Shown here piece after piece: positions 44,222-52,492 of a DNA stretch of 64,000 bases (positions within the stretch are counted from its first letter, which is position 1; the number at the start of each line of letters is the position of its first letter). The stretch lies in the NCBI RefSeq assembly GCF_000716445.1, contig NZ_JNWK01000007.1, positions 170,246-234,245 of the forward strand, written 5' to 3'. Position numbers and translations under genes: made by a program. The stretch comes from Streptomyces wedmorensis (GTDB lineage Bacteria; Actinomycetota; Actinomycetes; Streptomycetales; Streptomycetaceae). Below the pieces are notes generated by a model. It made no database searches. It saw only the letters and a list, made by a program, of their open reading frames with translations, and had not been told where the DNA came from.

Positions 44222-45279
44222 CCGCGCGGCACGCCGGGGGCGGGGCCGCCGGGCGGCTCGCGGTGGCGCTCGCCGCCGTCGGCGCGCTGACCGCCGGCAT
44301 CGGGGTGTGGGCGACCGTGGCCGAGGGAGACGACGGGTGCGCGGTCGACTCCCGGCTCGTCGCCCCGTGCGGGGCCTGGTGGGGCGCGTACATCCCGTAC
44401 GACGAGGACAGTTCGCTGGTCCGCCCGGTGCACGCCTTCGAGAAGAAGATCGGCCGCCGCCTCGATCTCGTCTACACGTACCACGACATGTCCGGCAACG
44501 AGCTCGACGGGACGCTCCTCACTCCCGACGAGCGGGCCCTCGGCCGGGACCGCATGCTGATGCTCGCCTGGGAGTCCACGGTGTGGAAGGAGCCCCACCA
44601 CGCCGGCTACACCGAGACCCAGCTCGGCTGGCGGAACATCGCCTCGGGGCGGTACGACACCGAGGTCATCGACCCGCAGATCCGCCGCGTCAAGGCCTAC
44701 GGGAAGCGGGTCTTCCTCGCCTTCGACCAGGAGGCCGACGCCCGGATCAAGGAGGGGGCGGGCACCCCCGCCGAGTACGTCGCCGCCTACCGCCACCTCC
44801 GCGACCGGTTCGAGCGGCTCGGCGCCGACAACGTGGTCTGGGTGTGGACGGTCTCCGGCTACCTCGGCAGCGCGGACGCGATGAAACGGCTCTACCCCGG
44901 CGACGACTACGTCGACTGGATCGGCATGGACCAGTACAACTACTACCTCTGCCACGGCACGGAGGACTGGCGGGACTTCGACGAGAGCCAGCGCCCCGCC
45001 TACGACTGGCTCCGGGAGAACGTCTCCGCGGACAAGCCCGTCATGCTCTCCGAGTTCTCCACCGCCCCCGACCCCCGGCGGCCCGAGCGGCAGCGCGACT
45101 GGTACACCGCGATCCCGGAGGTGGCGCCGACGCTGCCCGGGGTGAAGGCGTACGTGCACTGGAACCGGGCCGTGCCCGGGCCCGGCTGCGACCTGACGGT
45201 CGACTCGGGCCCGGGCCTCGACGGGTACCGGATCGCCGGGCGCGACCCCTACTTCCGGCAGGACGTGCCGGGCCGCTGA
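44218..45279 (+). CDS. GH26-like glycoside hydrolase, membrane-anchored or secreted
   Basis: 353 residues. An uncleaved or late signal (LAVALAAVGALTAGIGVWATV, ~14-34) precedes a (beta/alpha)8 domain. PCGAWWGAYIPYDED opens the barrel, FLAFDQEAD places the acid/base Glu, VVWVWTVSGY and DYVDWIGMDQYNYY line the cleft, and KPVMLSEFSTA carries the nucleophile Glu. Family 26-like hydrolases in such clusters trim or release the polymer. The ATG overlaps the previous stop. It converges on the flippase gene. Confidence 0.83.
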   Translation: MTARHAGGGAAGRLAVALAAVGALTAGIGVWATVAEGDDGCAVDSRLVAPCGAWWGAYIPYDEDSSLVRPVHAFEKKIGRRLDLVYTYHDMSGNELDGTLLTPDERALGRDRMLMLAWESTVWKEPHHAGYTETQLGWRNIASGRYDTEVIDPQIRRVKAYGKRVFLAFDQEADARIKEGAGTPAEYVAAYRHLRDRFERLGADNVVWVWTVSGYLGSADAMKRLYPGDDYVDWIGMDQYNYYLCHGTEDWRDFDESQRPAYDWLRENVSADKPVMLSEFSTAPDPRRPERQRDWYTAIPEVAPTLPGVKAYVHWNRAVPGPGCDLTVDSGPGLDGYRIAGRDPYFRQDVPGR

Positions 45280-45295
45280 ACCGTCGGGGGGCGGC

Positions 45296-47443
45296 TCAGC
45301 GGCGGCCCGCCGCCAGACCGCGGACGGCGCAGACCGCCATGGTGGCCCCGGTCAGGCCGAGGAAGAGCGGCAGCGGGGCGGCGGCGAAGGCCTGCTGGCC
45401 CGCCCAGCCGGCCCAGACGAGAACCCACACGACCCCTACCGTGACCCGGTCGGCCGTACCGAGGACGCGCAGGAGCAGGGCCACGAGCAGCAGGCTCAGC
45501 GCCTGGAGCGCGACCGGGGTCACCGCGGCGGCGAGCCCGCCGGCGTCCCCGAGGAGCCCCGCGCCGGGGCCGCCCGCGGGGGCGGGCCGCAGCCCCAGGA
45601 GGGGAGGGGCGGTGTGGAGGGCGAGGAAGGTGGCGAGGAGGACCGCTCCGGCGAAGAAAGGCCGGAAGGCCCTCAGGCCGACGGCGGCGCCCTGGAGGGC
45701 GACGAGCAGCAGCCCGGCGACGAGCGTGCCGGGCGGGAGCGCCGTCAGCAGGCCGGTGCCGGAGAGCCGGTCCACGGCCGCCTCGCCGGAGCGGGCGAGC
45801 GGCAGCCAGAAGAGCCCCGCCGCGAGGCCGAGCAGCAGCCACGACCCGGCCGCCCACCGGTCCGGGCCGGCCGTCGCCTCGACGGAAGCCGGCCGGGCCG
45901 GCGGGGACGCGGACGGCGTCGGGCGAGGGTTCCCCACCGGCCCGTCGGCGTCCCGGGGGACGTACACGGGGATGCCGAACGCCGGCGTCACCGAGTCGTG
46001 CGCACCGCGCAGATAGGCGCTCTCCCGCGCCCAGTTGGTGCCGTAGCCGTCCTCCGCGCGCTCCTTCGTCCGCGTGACGTCCCGGGGCCGCTCGGCCGGC
46101 ACCCGGCCCTTGAGCGCGGCCCGCAGGCCGGGGACGCAGGCCACCGCCATCAGGGTCATCGAGCCGAGGACGGCGTATCCAGCGCCGGAGATGCCGAGGG
46201 GCCCGAGGAGGACGACGGCGCTGCCGAGGACCAGGGCGCACATGGCGCCCTGGAGGACGGCGAGGACGCCCGTACGGCCCTGGACGCGCAGCACCCCGAT
46301 GTACAGCTCGACGGCGACCCGGGGCAGCGCGGCGGCGGCGAGGAGCCGGAGCACGGTCGTGCCGTTCTCGGCGTAGTCCGCGCCGAAGGGGGTGAGGAGG
46401 AGCGGGGCGAGGACGACGAGGAAGAGCACGACCGGGACGAGCAGCAGCACCATGCGGCGCAGCGCGCCCCGCACGCCCTCGGCGAGGGACTCGGGGCTGT
46501 GCGAGGCGTGCGCGGTGAGCGAGGAGGCCATGTTGATGGCCATGAACTCCATGGTGCCGCCGACGGTGTACGCCGTGTAGAAGAACGCGTTGTGGGCGGC
46601 GTCGAAGCGGACGGCGACCATCACCGGCAGCAGGTTGATCATGGCGAGGCTGAACAGCGCGCCGACGGAGTCCCCGGCCATGAAGCGGCCGATCTCGCGC
46701 AGGCCGGGCGGCTCGCGGTCCCGGTCGGCGCGGGCCTGCCGGGGGATGAGGCGCCGGAAGACGAGCCAGCCGAGCGGCACCACGGACAGGGCGATCGCCG
46801 CCGACCAGGAGACGAAGACGCCGAGGACGGGCAGGCCGGCGGCGAGGACGACGAGCAGGACGAGCTTGCCGAGCGAGAAGACCGCGTTGCCGACCGGGAC
46901 CCAGATCGCCCGTCTGAGGCCGGTGAGGACGCCGTCCTGGAGGGTGAGCAGCGCCCAGCCGACGCAGGAGGCGGTGAAGAAGAGACCGGCGGACAGGGTG
47001 CCGAGTGGGGCGTACGAGGGCCCCCACCGGTCCAGGGTGAGCAGGAAGACACCGCAGGCCAGCGCGACGACGACGGTGCTGACCAGGTACATCCGCAGCA
47101 CGAGGGGCCCGGTGGCGCGGCCGGCGCGGGGCACGTAGCGGACGACCGCGCCGATCATCGTGGTCGCCGTCAGCGAGGCCAGCATCCGCTGGGCGGCGAT
47201 GGCTGCGGAGCCCTGCCCGACGGCCTCCTCCGAGTAGTAGCGGGCCGCTACCAGCCAGAAGCCGAGGCCGAGGGCCGCCGAGACGCCGGTGGAGAGCATG
47301 AGGGCGTAGGCGTTGCGGAACATCGAGCCCTCGCCCGAGCCGTCCTCGTCGGCGCCGCCGGCCGGGGGCGGCGGGGTGGCCGGGGGGTCCTCGGACGCCG
47401 GCCGGTCCGCCCCCCGGGGCCGTACCGTCTCCGTCTCCGTCAC
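45296..47443 (-). CDS. Wzx/MurJ-like polysaccharide flippase with C-terminal membrane extension
   Basis: 715 residues. After a Pro/Glu-rich tail (~1-40), about twelve helices of a MATE/Wzx-type exporter run to ~445 (NAYALMLSTGVSAALGLGFWLVAARYYSEEAVGQGSAAI...; ISGAGYAVLGSMTLMAVACVPG). A ~90-residue cytoplasmic linker then leads to five or six extra helices (~540-705). The extension is unusual for the family, possibly a fused accessory or polymerase module. The GTG at 47443 overlaps the aminotransferase stop by 4 nt. Confidence 0.85.
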   Translation of the reverse strand: MTETETVRPRGADRPASEDPPATPPPPAGGADEDGSGEGSMFRNAYALMLSTGVSAALGLGFWLVAARYYSEEAVGQGSAAIAAQRMLASLTATTMIGAVVRYVPRAGRATGPLVLRMYLVSTVVVALACGVFLLTLDRWGPSYAPLGTLSAGLFFTASCVGWALLTLQDGVLTGLRRAIWVPVGNAVFSLGKLVLLVVLAAGLPVLGVFVSWSAAIALSVVPLGWLVFRRLIPRQARADRDREPPGLREIGRFMAGDSVGALFSLAMINLLPVMVAVRFDAAHNAFFYTAYTVGGTMEFMAINMASSLTAHASHSPESLAEGVRGALRRMVLLLVPVVLFLVVLAPLLLTPFGADYAENGTTVLRLLAAAALPRVAVELYIGVLRVQGRTGVLAVLQGAMCALVLGSAVVLLGPLGISGAGYAVLGSMTLMAVACVPGLRAALKGRVPAERPRDVTRTKERAEDGYGTNWARESAYLRGAHDSVTPAFGIPVYVPRDADGPVGNPRPTPSASPPARPASVEATAGPDRWAAGSWLLLGLAAGLFWLPLARSGEAAVDRLSGTGLLTALPPGTLVAGLLLVALQGAAVGLRAFRPFFAGAVLLATFLALHTAPPLLGLRPAPAGGPGAGLLGDAGGLAAAVTPVALQALSLLLVALLLRVLGTADRVTVGVVWVLVWAGWAGQQAFAAAPLPLFLGLTGATMAVCAVRGLAAGRR

Positions 47444-48630
47444 AGGGCGCCGCCGGGGACCGCCGAGGGGTGGTGGGCGGGGCGGATGCCGGCGGCGCGC
47501 AGCACGGCGAGGGCCTGCCGGGCGTGGCGCGGGTCGACGGGCAGGGCGTGCCGGGCGAACCAGGCGGCGGGGCCGGGCGCGGGAGAGGGGTCGGTGAACG
47601 TCTCGCCGGCGTAGCTGTCGAGCGGCGGGTCGTAGAGGTAGCCGGTGGTGATCCGGTGCCGGGCGAGGGCGGCGGCCGCGGCGTCCCGGTCGTCGACGAG
47701 CAGCGGCACGCGGAAGAGCGGCTGCGCGGGCTCGTCGGAGGCCGTCCCGTACTCGCCGGCCTGGAGGAGGGCGGTGCCCTCGCGGTGGGCGGCGAGGACG
47801 GTGTCGAGGCGCTCCAGCCTGCGGGCGGTGCGGCGGAGCCGGCCGGGGCCCGGCCTGAGCCGGTAGTCGTGCATGTCGACCCGGACCCAGGAGTGGAAGG
47901 GGTCGAGGGCGGGCGCGGCCGGCAGGGCGCGGGCCAGTTCGTCGGCGCGCAGCGGCATCCGGATCTCCTCCCGTTCCTCAAGGCCGAGCAGCCGCATGGT
48001 CGTCCGCGCGGCCTTGACCAGGCGCAGTCCGCGCACGGTTGCCTCGGCGTACGGCCTTACGAGGTAGGCGAGTTCGGCGGTGGCGCGGGTCGGCCGGAGC
48101 AACGCGTCGCGGGCGGCGGCGAGTTCCTCGCGCAGCGCCGGGTCGGCGAGGGTGAGGAAGCCGCCGGTCTTGGCGGCGGTGTGCTTCGAGAGGCTGAAGA
48201 CGGACGCCTCGCCGTACGTGCCGACCGGGCGTCCGCCGACGGTGGAGCCGATCGCGTGGGCCGCGTCCTCGATCAGCGGGATGCCGAGCCGGTCGCAGTG
48301 GGCGCGCAGTTCGGGTGCCGGGTCCGGGTTCCCGTACAGGTTGGTGGTGAGGACGGCGGAGAGCCCCTGCCAGACGGACTCGGGGATCGCCGCCGTGTCG
48401 ACCGACCCGTCGCGGGGATCGAGCGGCGCCTGCACCGGGCGGAGGCCGGCGGCGAGGGCGACGAAGAAGATGACGTCGTCGTTGACGGGTGACATCAGCA
48501 CCCGGCCGCCGGGTTCGCACCACCGGCGCAGTGCGAGATAGAGACCGAAGCGGCACGACGGCACGTAGAGGCATTCCCTGCCCCCGAGCCGGCCGCGCAT
48601 GCGTTCTTCCAGTTCCGCGTACGCAGACAT
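47440..48630 (-). CDS. DegT/DnrJ/EryC1/StrS-family aminotransferase
   Basis: 396-residue PLP enzyme, typically transferring an amino group to a nucleotide-linked keto-sugar. LIEDAAHAIGSTVGGRPVGTYGEASVFSLSKHTAAKTGG contains the PLP-ring Asp/Ala region and the Schiff-base Lys of SLSKHTAAK. TTNLYGNPDPAPEL is also typical. It starts at ATG 48630 with GGGGGGA upstream. It heads a two-gene operon convergent with the + strand half of the polysaccharide locus, suggesting an amino sugar in the polymer. Confidence 0.87.
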   Translation of the reverse strand: MSAYAELEERMRGRLGGRECLYVPSCRFGLYLALRRWCEPGGRVLMSPVNDDVIFFVALAAGLRPVQAPLDPRDGSVDTAAIPESVWQGLSAVLTTNLYGNPDPAPELRAHCDRLGIPLIEDAAHAIGSTVGGRPVGTYGEASVFSLSKHTAAKTGGFLTLADPALREELAAARDALLRPTRATAELAYLVRPYAEATVRGLRLVKAARTTMRLLGLEEREEIRMPLRADELARALPAAPALDPFHSWVRVDMHDYRLRPGPGRLRRTARRLERLDTVLAAHREGTALLQAGEYGTASDEPAQPLFRVPLLVDDRDAAAAALARHRITTGYLYDPPLDSYAGETFTDPSPAPGPAAWFARHALPVDPRHARQALAVLRAAGIRPAHHPSAVPGGAL

Positions 48631-48745
48631 CCTGTGATTCCCCCCTGAACCCCGGGCTCAATGTCGCCCAATTCGGACGGCACGTCAACAAGACCCCGTG
48701 GTGCCGTGGCCGGCGGGGTCCGCCGCGGTGCGACCGGTCGTGCGG

Positions 48746-48785
48746 AAGGGCCCGTCCGTGGTCGGCAGACCGTGAACGGGCCCTT
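48746..48785 (-). terminator. terminator after the sigma factor gene
   Basis: AAGGGCCCGT (48746-48755) / ACGGGCCCTT (48776-48785), perfect 10-bp stem, 40 nt beyond the sigma stop. No gene was seen elsewhere in 48631-48824. Confidence 0.8.
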
Positions 48786-48824
48786 TCCGGGGCCATTTTG
48801 GCGGCTCGGGGGAGCCGGTGGGGG

Positions 48825-49703
48825 TCATTCCTCCAGAGTGAGGCCCCGGCGCAGCCGGGCGAGGGTGCGGGAGAGCAGCCGGGACACGTGCATCTGGGAG
48901 ATGCCGAGCTCGTCGCCGATCTCCGACTGGGTCAGTCCGGAGACGAAGCGGAGGGAGAGGATCTGCCGTTCGCGTTCGGGAAGCGAGGCGATCATCGGCT
49001 TGAGGGAGGCGATGTACTCGATCCCGGTCAGGCCGTGGTCCTCGTAGCCGAGCCGGTCGGCGAGCGCGGCCTCGCCGCCTCCGCCGTCCTCCTCGTCGGG
49101 CTGGGCGTCGAGCGAGGTCGCGGTGTACGCGTTGCTCGCCGTCATGCCCTCGACGACCTCCTCGGGGGAGATGCCGAGCGCCTCGGCGAGTTCGGCCGGC
49201 GTCGGGGCGCGGTCGAGGCGTTGGGCGAGCTCGTCGCCGACCCTGGCGAGGTCGAGCCGGAGCTCCTGGAGCCGGCGGGGTACGTGGACGGACCACGAGG
49301 TGTCGCGGAAGAAGCGCTTGATCTCGCCGATGATGGTCGGCATCGCGAAGGTGGGGAACTCGACGCCGCGGGCCAGTTCGAAGCGGTCGATCGCCTTGAT
49401 GAGGCCGATGGTGCCGACCTGGACGATGTCCTCCATCGGTTCGCTGCGGGTGCCGTAGCGGGCGGCGGCGAACCTGACGAGGGCCAGGTTGAGTTCGACG
49501 AGCGTGTTGCGGACGTACGCGTGGTCGTGGGTGCCCTCCTCGAGCTCCGCGAGCCGGGCGAAGAGCTGCTTCGACAGGGCGCGCGAGTCGACCGGGCCGA
49601 TCCGGTCGAGGGGGACGTCGGCGGGTACGTCGAGGGGCAGGGGGCGGGTGAGCGCTGCCGACGGCGCGTCGGGGGTACGCGGGGCGTCGAGCCGGGGTGA
49701 CAT
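48825..49703 (-). CDS. SigB/SigF-family alternative sigma factor
   Basis: 292 residues. Region 2 (LVELNLALVRFAAARYGTRSEPMEDIVQVGTIGLIKAIDRFELARGVEFPTFAMPTIIGEIKRFFRD), region 3 (PRRLQELRLDLARVGDELAQ...TPAELAEALGISPEEV) and region 4 (ERQILSLRFVSGLTQSEIGDELGISQMHVSRLLSRTLARLRRG) are complete. The group directs stress or sporulation genes and is held by anti-sigma kinases. The ATG at 49703 has AAGGAG upstream; an in-frame extension to 49865 lacks support. The divergent STAS and kinase genes are its likely switch. Context recalls S. coelicolor sigI, from memory. Confidence 0.93.
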   Translation of the reverse strand: MSPRLDAPRTPDAPSAALTRPLPLDVPADVPLDRIGPVDSRALSKQLFARLAELEEGTHDHAYVRNTLVELNLALVRFAAARYGTRSEPMEDIVQVGTIGLIKAIDRFELARGVEFPTFAMPTIIGEIKRFFRDTSWSVHVPRRLQELRLDLARVGDELAQRLDRAPTPAELAEALGISPEEVVEGMTASNAYTATSLDAQPDEEDGGGGEAALADRLGYEDHGLTGIEYIASLKPMIASLPERERQILSLRFVSGLTQSEIGDELGISQMHVSRLLSRTLARLRRGLTLEE

Positions 49704-49777
49704 GGGTCTCCTTCGTCGGGGTGTCTGCTGCGGTTTGCGGCGCCTCCGAAGCCGGTCGTGTCGGGTGTTCTCTTCTA

Positions 49778-49807
49778 GCCCTACCTGCTCGAAGGTGATC
49801 GTTGCAA
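49778..49807 (-). promoter_or_regulatory. candidate sigma factor gene promoter
   Basis: On the minus strand, TTGCAA (49807-49802), an 18-nt spacer and TAGGGC (49783-49778). It lies 75 nt upstream of the sigma ATG in the divergent spacer. Confidence 0.4.
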
Positions 49808-49926
49808 GTGCCAATAATCCGTTTCGTACCGATATGTGTGAGCCCATGTGTGCAAGGAAGGCCACCCCGCTTGTAGGGTTCGACGCACGTCAGTCGGCAT
49901 CCGCGAGAGCGAGAAGAGGCACGGGC

Positions 49927-50298
49927 ATGGACCGCCAGCACATCGGCAGCGCGCAGCCCGCACGGCTGCGGGTCGAGGCCCGGACCGTGGACGCCGCGAG
50001 CGAACTCTTCACCCCTGTGGGTGAACTCGACCACCACACCGCCGAACTGCTGCGTGCTCCGCTCGACGACGCGCTCGACGCGGGCCGCTCCCGGCTCGTC
50101 GTCGACTGCTCGGGTCTGGAGTTCTGCGACTCGACCGGGCTCAACGTGCTGCTCGGCGCCCGGCTGCGGGCCGAAGCGGCCGGTGGCGGGGTCCATCTGG
50201 TGGCGATGCGGCCCCCGGTGGCCAGGGTGTTCCACATCACGGGCGCGGAAGCCGTCTTCACCGTCCACGAGACGCTCGCCACGGCGCTCCCCGGCTGA
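49927..50298 (+). CDS. STAS-domain anti-sigma factor antagonist
   Basis: 123 residues. The STAS core contains FTPVGELDHHTAELLRAPLDDAL and LVVDCSGLEFCDSTGLNVLLGARLR, with the regulatory Ser in DSTG. Dephosphorylated antagonist would bind the kinase and free the sigma factor. The ATG at 49927 follows GAGAAGAGG. It is divergent from the sigma gene and 93 nt ahead of the kinase gene. Confidence 0.92.
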   Translation: MDRQHIGSAQPARLRVEARTVDAASELFTPVGELDHHTAELLRAPLDDALDAGRSRLVVDCSGLEFCDSTGLNVLLGARLRAEAAGGGVHLVAMRPPVARVFHITGAEAVFTVHETLATALPG

Positions 50299-50391
50299 GG
50301 CCCGCGTCACCCCGGCACCTCCGGCGCCACCCGCACGTCCCGCCCCTCTGTCTCGTCCCTCTGTCTCGTCAATCGGTGAGGTGAAGCGCTG

Positions 50392-50811
50392 ATGGACCAC
50401 GATTCCGACGTCCGTACGCTCGCCCTCGGCGAGACCAGCGGCACCGTGCCGCTCGCCCGGGACTTCACGCGGACGGCCCTCCAGGAGTGGGGCTGGCTGC
50501 CCGCGGCCACCGCCGACCGCAGGGCCGCGGCCGAGGACGTCCTGCTGGTCGTCTCCGAACTCGTCACCAACGCCTGCCTGCACGCCGAAGGGCCCGAGCG
50601 GCTCCGCGTCCTGCGCCTGGCCACCGCCCTGCGCCTCGAGGTCACCGACCGGGGCGCCGGACAGCCCGCGCCGCGCACCCCGCACCGCTCCGGCCGGCCC
50701 GGCGGCCACGGCATGTTCATCGTGCAGCGGCTCTGCCTCGACTGGGGCATCGACCGGACCCCCGGCTCCCCCGGCAAGACCGTCTGGGCCGAACTCGCCG
50801 CACCCGCATAG
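50392..50811 (+). CDS. RsbW/SpoIIAB-like anti-sigma serine kinase
   Basis: 139-residue GHKL ATPase (HATPase_c_2). N box ELVTNACLHA (~60), G1 box VTDRGAGQPAP and G2 box GGHGMFIVQRLCLDWG are present. It binds the sigma factor or phosphorylates the STAS antagonist. No trailing domains. A short 12-nt duplication (CTGTCTCGTCCC-like) lies just upstream at ~50349-50370. Confidence 0.9.
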   Translation: MDHDSDVRTLALGETSGTVPLARDFTRTALQEWGWLPAATADRRAAAEDVLLVVSELVTNACLHAEGPERLRVLRLATALRLEVTDRGAGQPAPRTPHRSGRPGGHGMFIVQRLCLDWGIDRTPGSPGKTVWAELAAPA

Positions 50812-50957
50812 GGCCCGCCCCGCGGGCCGGGTGGGAGCCCCCCCGGGACTTTCACCTTCTCTCTTCCTTCGCGCTTCTTCCCTCCGTACGGCCTCAGGCG
50901 TACCTTGACGCCCAATCTGAAAGACCGTCAGCTATGTTGCGGTGAGGGGTGCTCGGG

Positions 50958-51647
50958 GTGTCCAAGGTGCCGAACCGGAGGAGAACGACCGCCGCGCTCA
51001 CCGCGGCGGCCGCGATGACGGGCGCGGCCGTACTGGCCTACGCCCCCGCCGCCCAGGCGGCCGTCGTCGACGTCGACTACGCGTGTGAGACGAAGATCGG
51101 GCCGAAGAGCGCCGTCTCGCCCGTCGACATCAAGGCCGTCAAGAGCGGCAACGGCTACACGATCACCATGTCGTTCGAGAAGGGCGTCTCCGACAGCCCG
51201 ATCGAACTCCCCAAGGGAGTCATGACCCCCCGCGCCGAACTCGTCCTCGGCGGCGACGCGACCGGCACGGTCAAGGTCAAGGGCACCCCGAACACCGCCG
51301 CCATCCCGCCCGACACCCCCATCGGCATCGGCACCCTCACCGGCACCTTCACACCGAAGAAGAACGGCAAGGTCACCTTCACCGCCGGCACGCTGATCGT
51401 GCACGCGCTCGGCATGGACGCGGCCACCTGCACCCCCAAGAACAACCCCAAGCCGTCGCTCGAACTCCAGGTCACCGGAGTCTCCGGCGGCACCGACACC
51501 CCGCCGCCCGCCGACGATGGCTCCGGGGACGAGCTGCCCAGGACCGGCCCGCTCGACTCCGCCATGGCCCTCGGCACCCTCGGCGGCACCGTCCTGCTGA
51601 CCGGCGCCGCCGGAGTCCTCTGGCTCACGCGGCGCACGGCACGCTGA
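50958..51647 (+). CDS. sortase-anchored surface protein (LPRTG), single repeat domain
   Basis: 229 residues. The signal peptide (RRRTTAALTAAAAMTGAAVLAYAPAAQA) is followed by one ~130-residue beta-rich domain with two Cys (DVDYACETKIGP...MDAATCTP). A Pro/Asp linker leads to LPRTG, a hydrophobic span (ALGTLGGTVLLTGAAGVLWL) and RR tail, the full cell-wall sorting signal. The same domain occurs twice in the 53547-55064 product. The GTG at 50958 has GAGGGG 8 nt upstream; GTG 50949 is an alternative. It is first in a four-gene coupled operon. TTGACG at 50905 is a possible -35. Confidence 0.85.
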   Translation: MSKVPNRRRTTAALTAAAAMTGAAVLAYAPAAQAAVVDVDYACETKIGPKSAVSPVDIKAVKSGNGYTITMSFEKGVSDSPIELPKGVMTPRAELVLGGDATGTVKVKGTPNTAAIPPDTPIGIGTLTGTFTPKKNGKVTFTAGTLIVHALGMDAATCTPKNNPKPSLELQVTGVSGGTDTPPPADDGSGDELPRTGPLDSAMALGTLGGTVLLTGAAGVLWLTRRTAR

Positions 51648-52492
51648 TGCGGGCGGCGGCGCGCTCCGGGCTCGTCGCCGCCGCGACCGCCCTCGTCGGC
51701 GTGGTCGCGGCGGCGCCCCCCGTGGCCCAGGGCTGGACGGCGGCGCCCCCCGCGGCCCAGGGCTGGACGGCGGCGCCCGCCGCCGGACGGCCGTACGCCT
51801 ATCTGGAAGGCCCCGCGGGCAGCGTCCTCCAGGACACCCTGTCGGTGACCAACCCGGGCGCACGGCCGCTCACCGTCCGCCTCGCCGGGCAGGGCGCGCC
51901 GGTCGCCTTCGCCGCGCGGACCGTGACCGTGCCGGCCAGGACCAGGGCGGACGTGCCGTTCGCCGTGACCGTCACCGCCGACACCCCGCCCGGCGAACAC
52001 CGCGGGACCGTGCGCGCCACGGCCGCCGGACGGGAGGTGCGGGTGGACCTGCGACTGCGGGTGAACGGCCCCAGGCTCGCCGCGCTCACCGTCGAGGACG
52101 TCCGCGTCGACGCCGGAACCCTCCACTACACCCTGGTCAACCGGGGCACCACGGTCCTCGCCCCGACCCTCGCGGTCCGCGCCGAAGGCCTCCTCGGCAC
52201 GGTCCTCGACCGGCCGGACCGCCCCCTGCGGCTCACCCTCAGGCCCGGCGAGCGGGCCGCCCGCACCGAACCCTGGCCCGACCCGCCCGCCCTCGACTCC
52301 GTCACCGTCCGGCTGACCGCCACCGCCCCGGGCGCGGCCCCCGCCACGGCACGCGCCGAAGCGGCCTTCGCCTCGGGCCCCGCGCTCGCCGCCGTGGCCG
52401 GCGTGCTCCTCGGCGCGGGCGGCGGCGCGTGGACCGTACGGCGGCGACGGCGGTCCCGTACCGAGCGAGCCCCGCAGGGAGCGACACCATGA
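51647..52492 (+). CDS. secreted membrane-anchored protein resembling WxL-locus DUF916 proteins
   Basis: 281 residues. Signal peptide, two 10-residue tandem units (APPVAQGWTA), then an Ig-like beta domain (PYAYLEGPAGSVLQDTLSVTNPGARPLTVRLAG...; FAVTVTADTPPGEHRGTVRATAAG). A second beta domain, a membrane helix (ALAAVAGVLLGAGGGAWTV) and a basic tail complete it. The layout recalls DUF916/DUF3324 partners of wall-bound WxL proteins; homology is suggested by pattern only. The ATG overlaps the preceding stop by one base. Confidence 0.72.
   Translation: MRAAARSGLVAAATALVGVVAAAPPVAQGWTAAPPAAQGWTAAPAAGRPYAYLEGPAGSVLQDTLSVTNPGARPLTVRLAGQGAPVAFAARTVTVPARTRADVPFAVTVTADTPPGEHRGTVRATAAGREVRVDLRLRVNGPRLAALTVEDVRVDAGTLHYTLVNRGTTVLAPTLAVRAEGLLGTVLDRPDRPLRLTLRPGERAARTEPWPDPPALDSVTVRLTATAPGAAPATARAEAAFASGPALAAVAGVLLGAGGGAWTVRRRRRSRTERAPQGATP
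51711..51783 (+). repeat. 30-nt in-frame tandem repeat
   Basis: Two 30-nt units (51711-51740, 51741-51770), differing at one base, plus a 13-nt partial third. They encode APPVAQGWTA/APPAAQGWTA next to the signal cleavage site. Confidence 0.85.
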
